From positions 1 through 35,868 of the forward strand of contig NZ_JADEWT010000063.1 in NCBI RefSeq assembly GCF_015207505.1: a DNA stretch of 35,868 nt, read 5' to 3'. This document shows positions 35,822 to 35,868 of this stretch, one piece after another. Numbering within the stretch: position 1 is the stretch's first letter; every line of letters starts with the position of its first letter. Origin of the DNA: Tychonema sp. LEGE 06208 (lineage in GTDB: Bacteria; Cyanobacteriota; Cyanobacteriia; Cyanobacteriales; Microcoleaceae). A program made the position numbers and the translations under genes. A model generated the notes under the pieces. That model ran no database searches and was not told the DNA's origin. It saw nothing but the letters and a program-made list of their open reading frames with translations.

Positions 35822-35868
35822 GCAGTGCCGTGTCCCTACAATTGATTGCAGTAGGGACACGGCACTGC
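35822..35868. repeat. Perfect 18-bp inverted repeat at the window end
   Basis: GCAGTGCCGTGTCCCTAC (35822-35839) pairs perfectly with GTAGGGACACGGCACTGC (35851-35868) across 11 bases. It lies downstream of the LCP gene and could be its terminator or a dispersed palindromic repeat. The element may extend past the window edge. Confidence 0.85.

Overview
The window looks like a chromosomal piece of a filamentous, non-heterocystous-type cyanobacterium (Oscillatoriales, Microcoleus/Oscillatoria-like). The reasons are the very frequent GCGATCGC (HIP1) octamers and GATCG words, many 7-bp tandem repeats between genes (ACTAATG, GTTGACT, AACAACY types), and typically cyanobacterial genes: cruP, a DUF1830 protein, a PIN/TRAM membrane protein and an NtcA-type promoter. 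The assignment rests on these signs only; there is no rRNA or other phylogenetic marker. I see no tRNA, rRNA, CRISPR array, IS transposase or prophage.

Left part (1-8590, minus strand): a chemotaxis/phototaxis-type set read in the order cheY, cheW, a giant 11-PAS methyl-accepting receptor, then a cheA-type kinase cut by the window edge. The receptor begins with a three-helix membrane domain that aligns without gaps to the copper/ethylene-binding region of plant ETR1. A second sensor, a histidine kinase at 25570-28983, carries the same domain with the key Cys displaced. Between cheA and the receptor lies a repeat-rich insert.

Middle part (8591-25274): a 1-kb gene-poor stretch, then a protein with EH-signature (ZorC-like) features and no partner genes, cysH (sulfate assimilation), a class II aldolase, tex, a Uma2-type nuclease gene broken by one stop codon, a small C-x2-C protein coupled by a TTGA overlap to a PIN/TRAM protein, hemW, two small conserved cyanobacterial proteins, cruP (carotenoid-related flavoprotein), a YegS-type lipid kinase and a HEAT-repeat protein.

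Right part (25275-35868): the ethylene-receptor-like histidine kinase; a LysR regulator resembling NtcB, preceded by a site fitting the NtcA class II promoter (GTA-N8-TAC, 22 nt, TAN3T); a TrpD2-like protein and mobA (molybdenum cofactor), together suggesting a nitrate-assimilation group; a class V aminotransferase; a DUF6717-like small protein; and an LCP-family cell-wall/polysaccharide ligase.

Heptad repeats and palindromic elements fill nearly every long intergenic region and in several places supply a gene's stop codon, and in mobA both its start and its stop codon.
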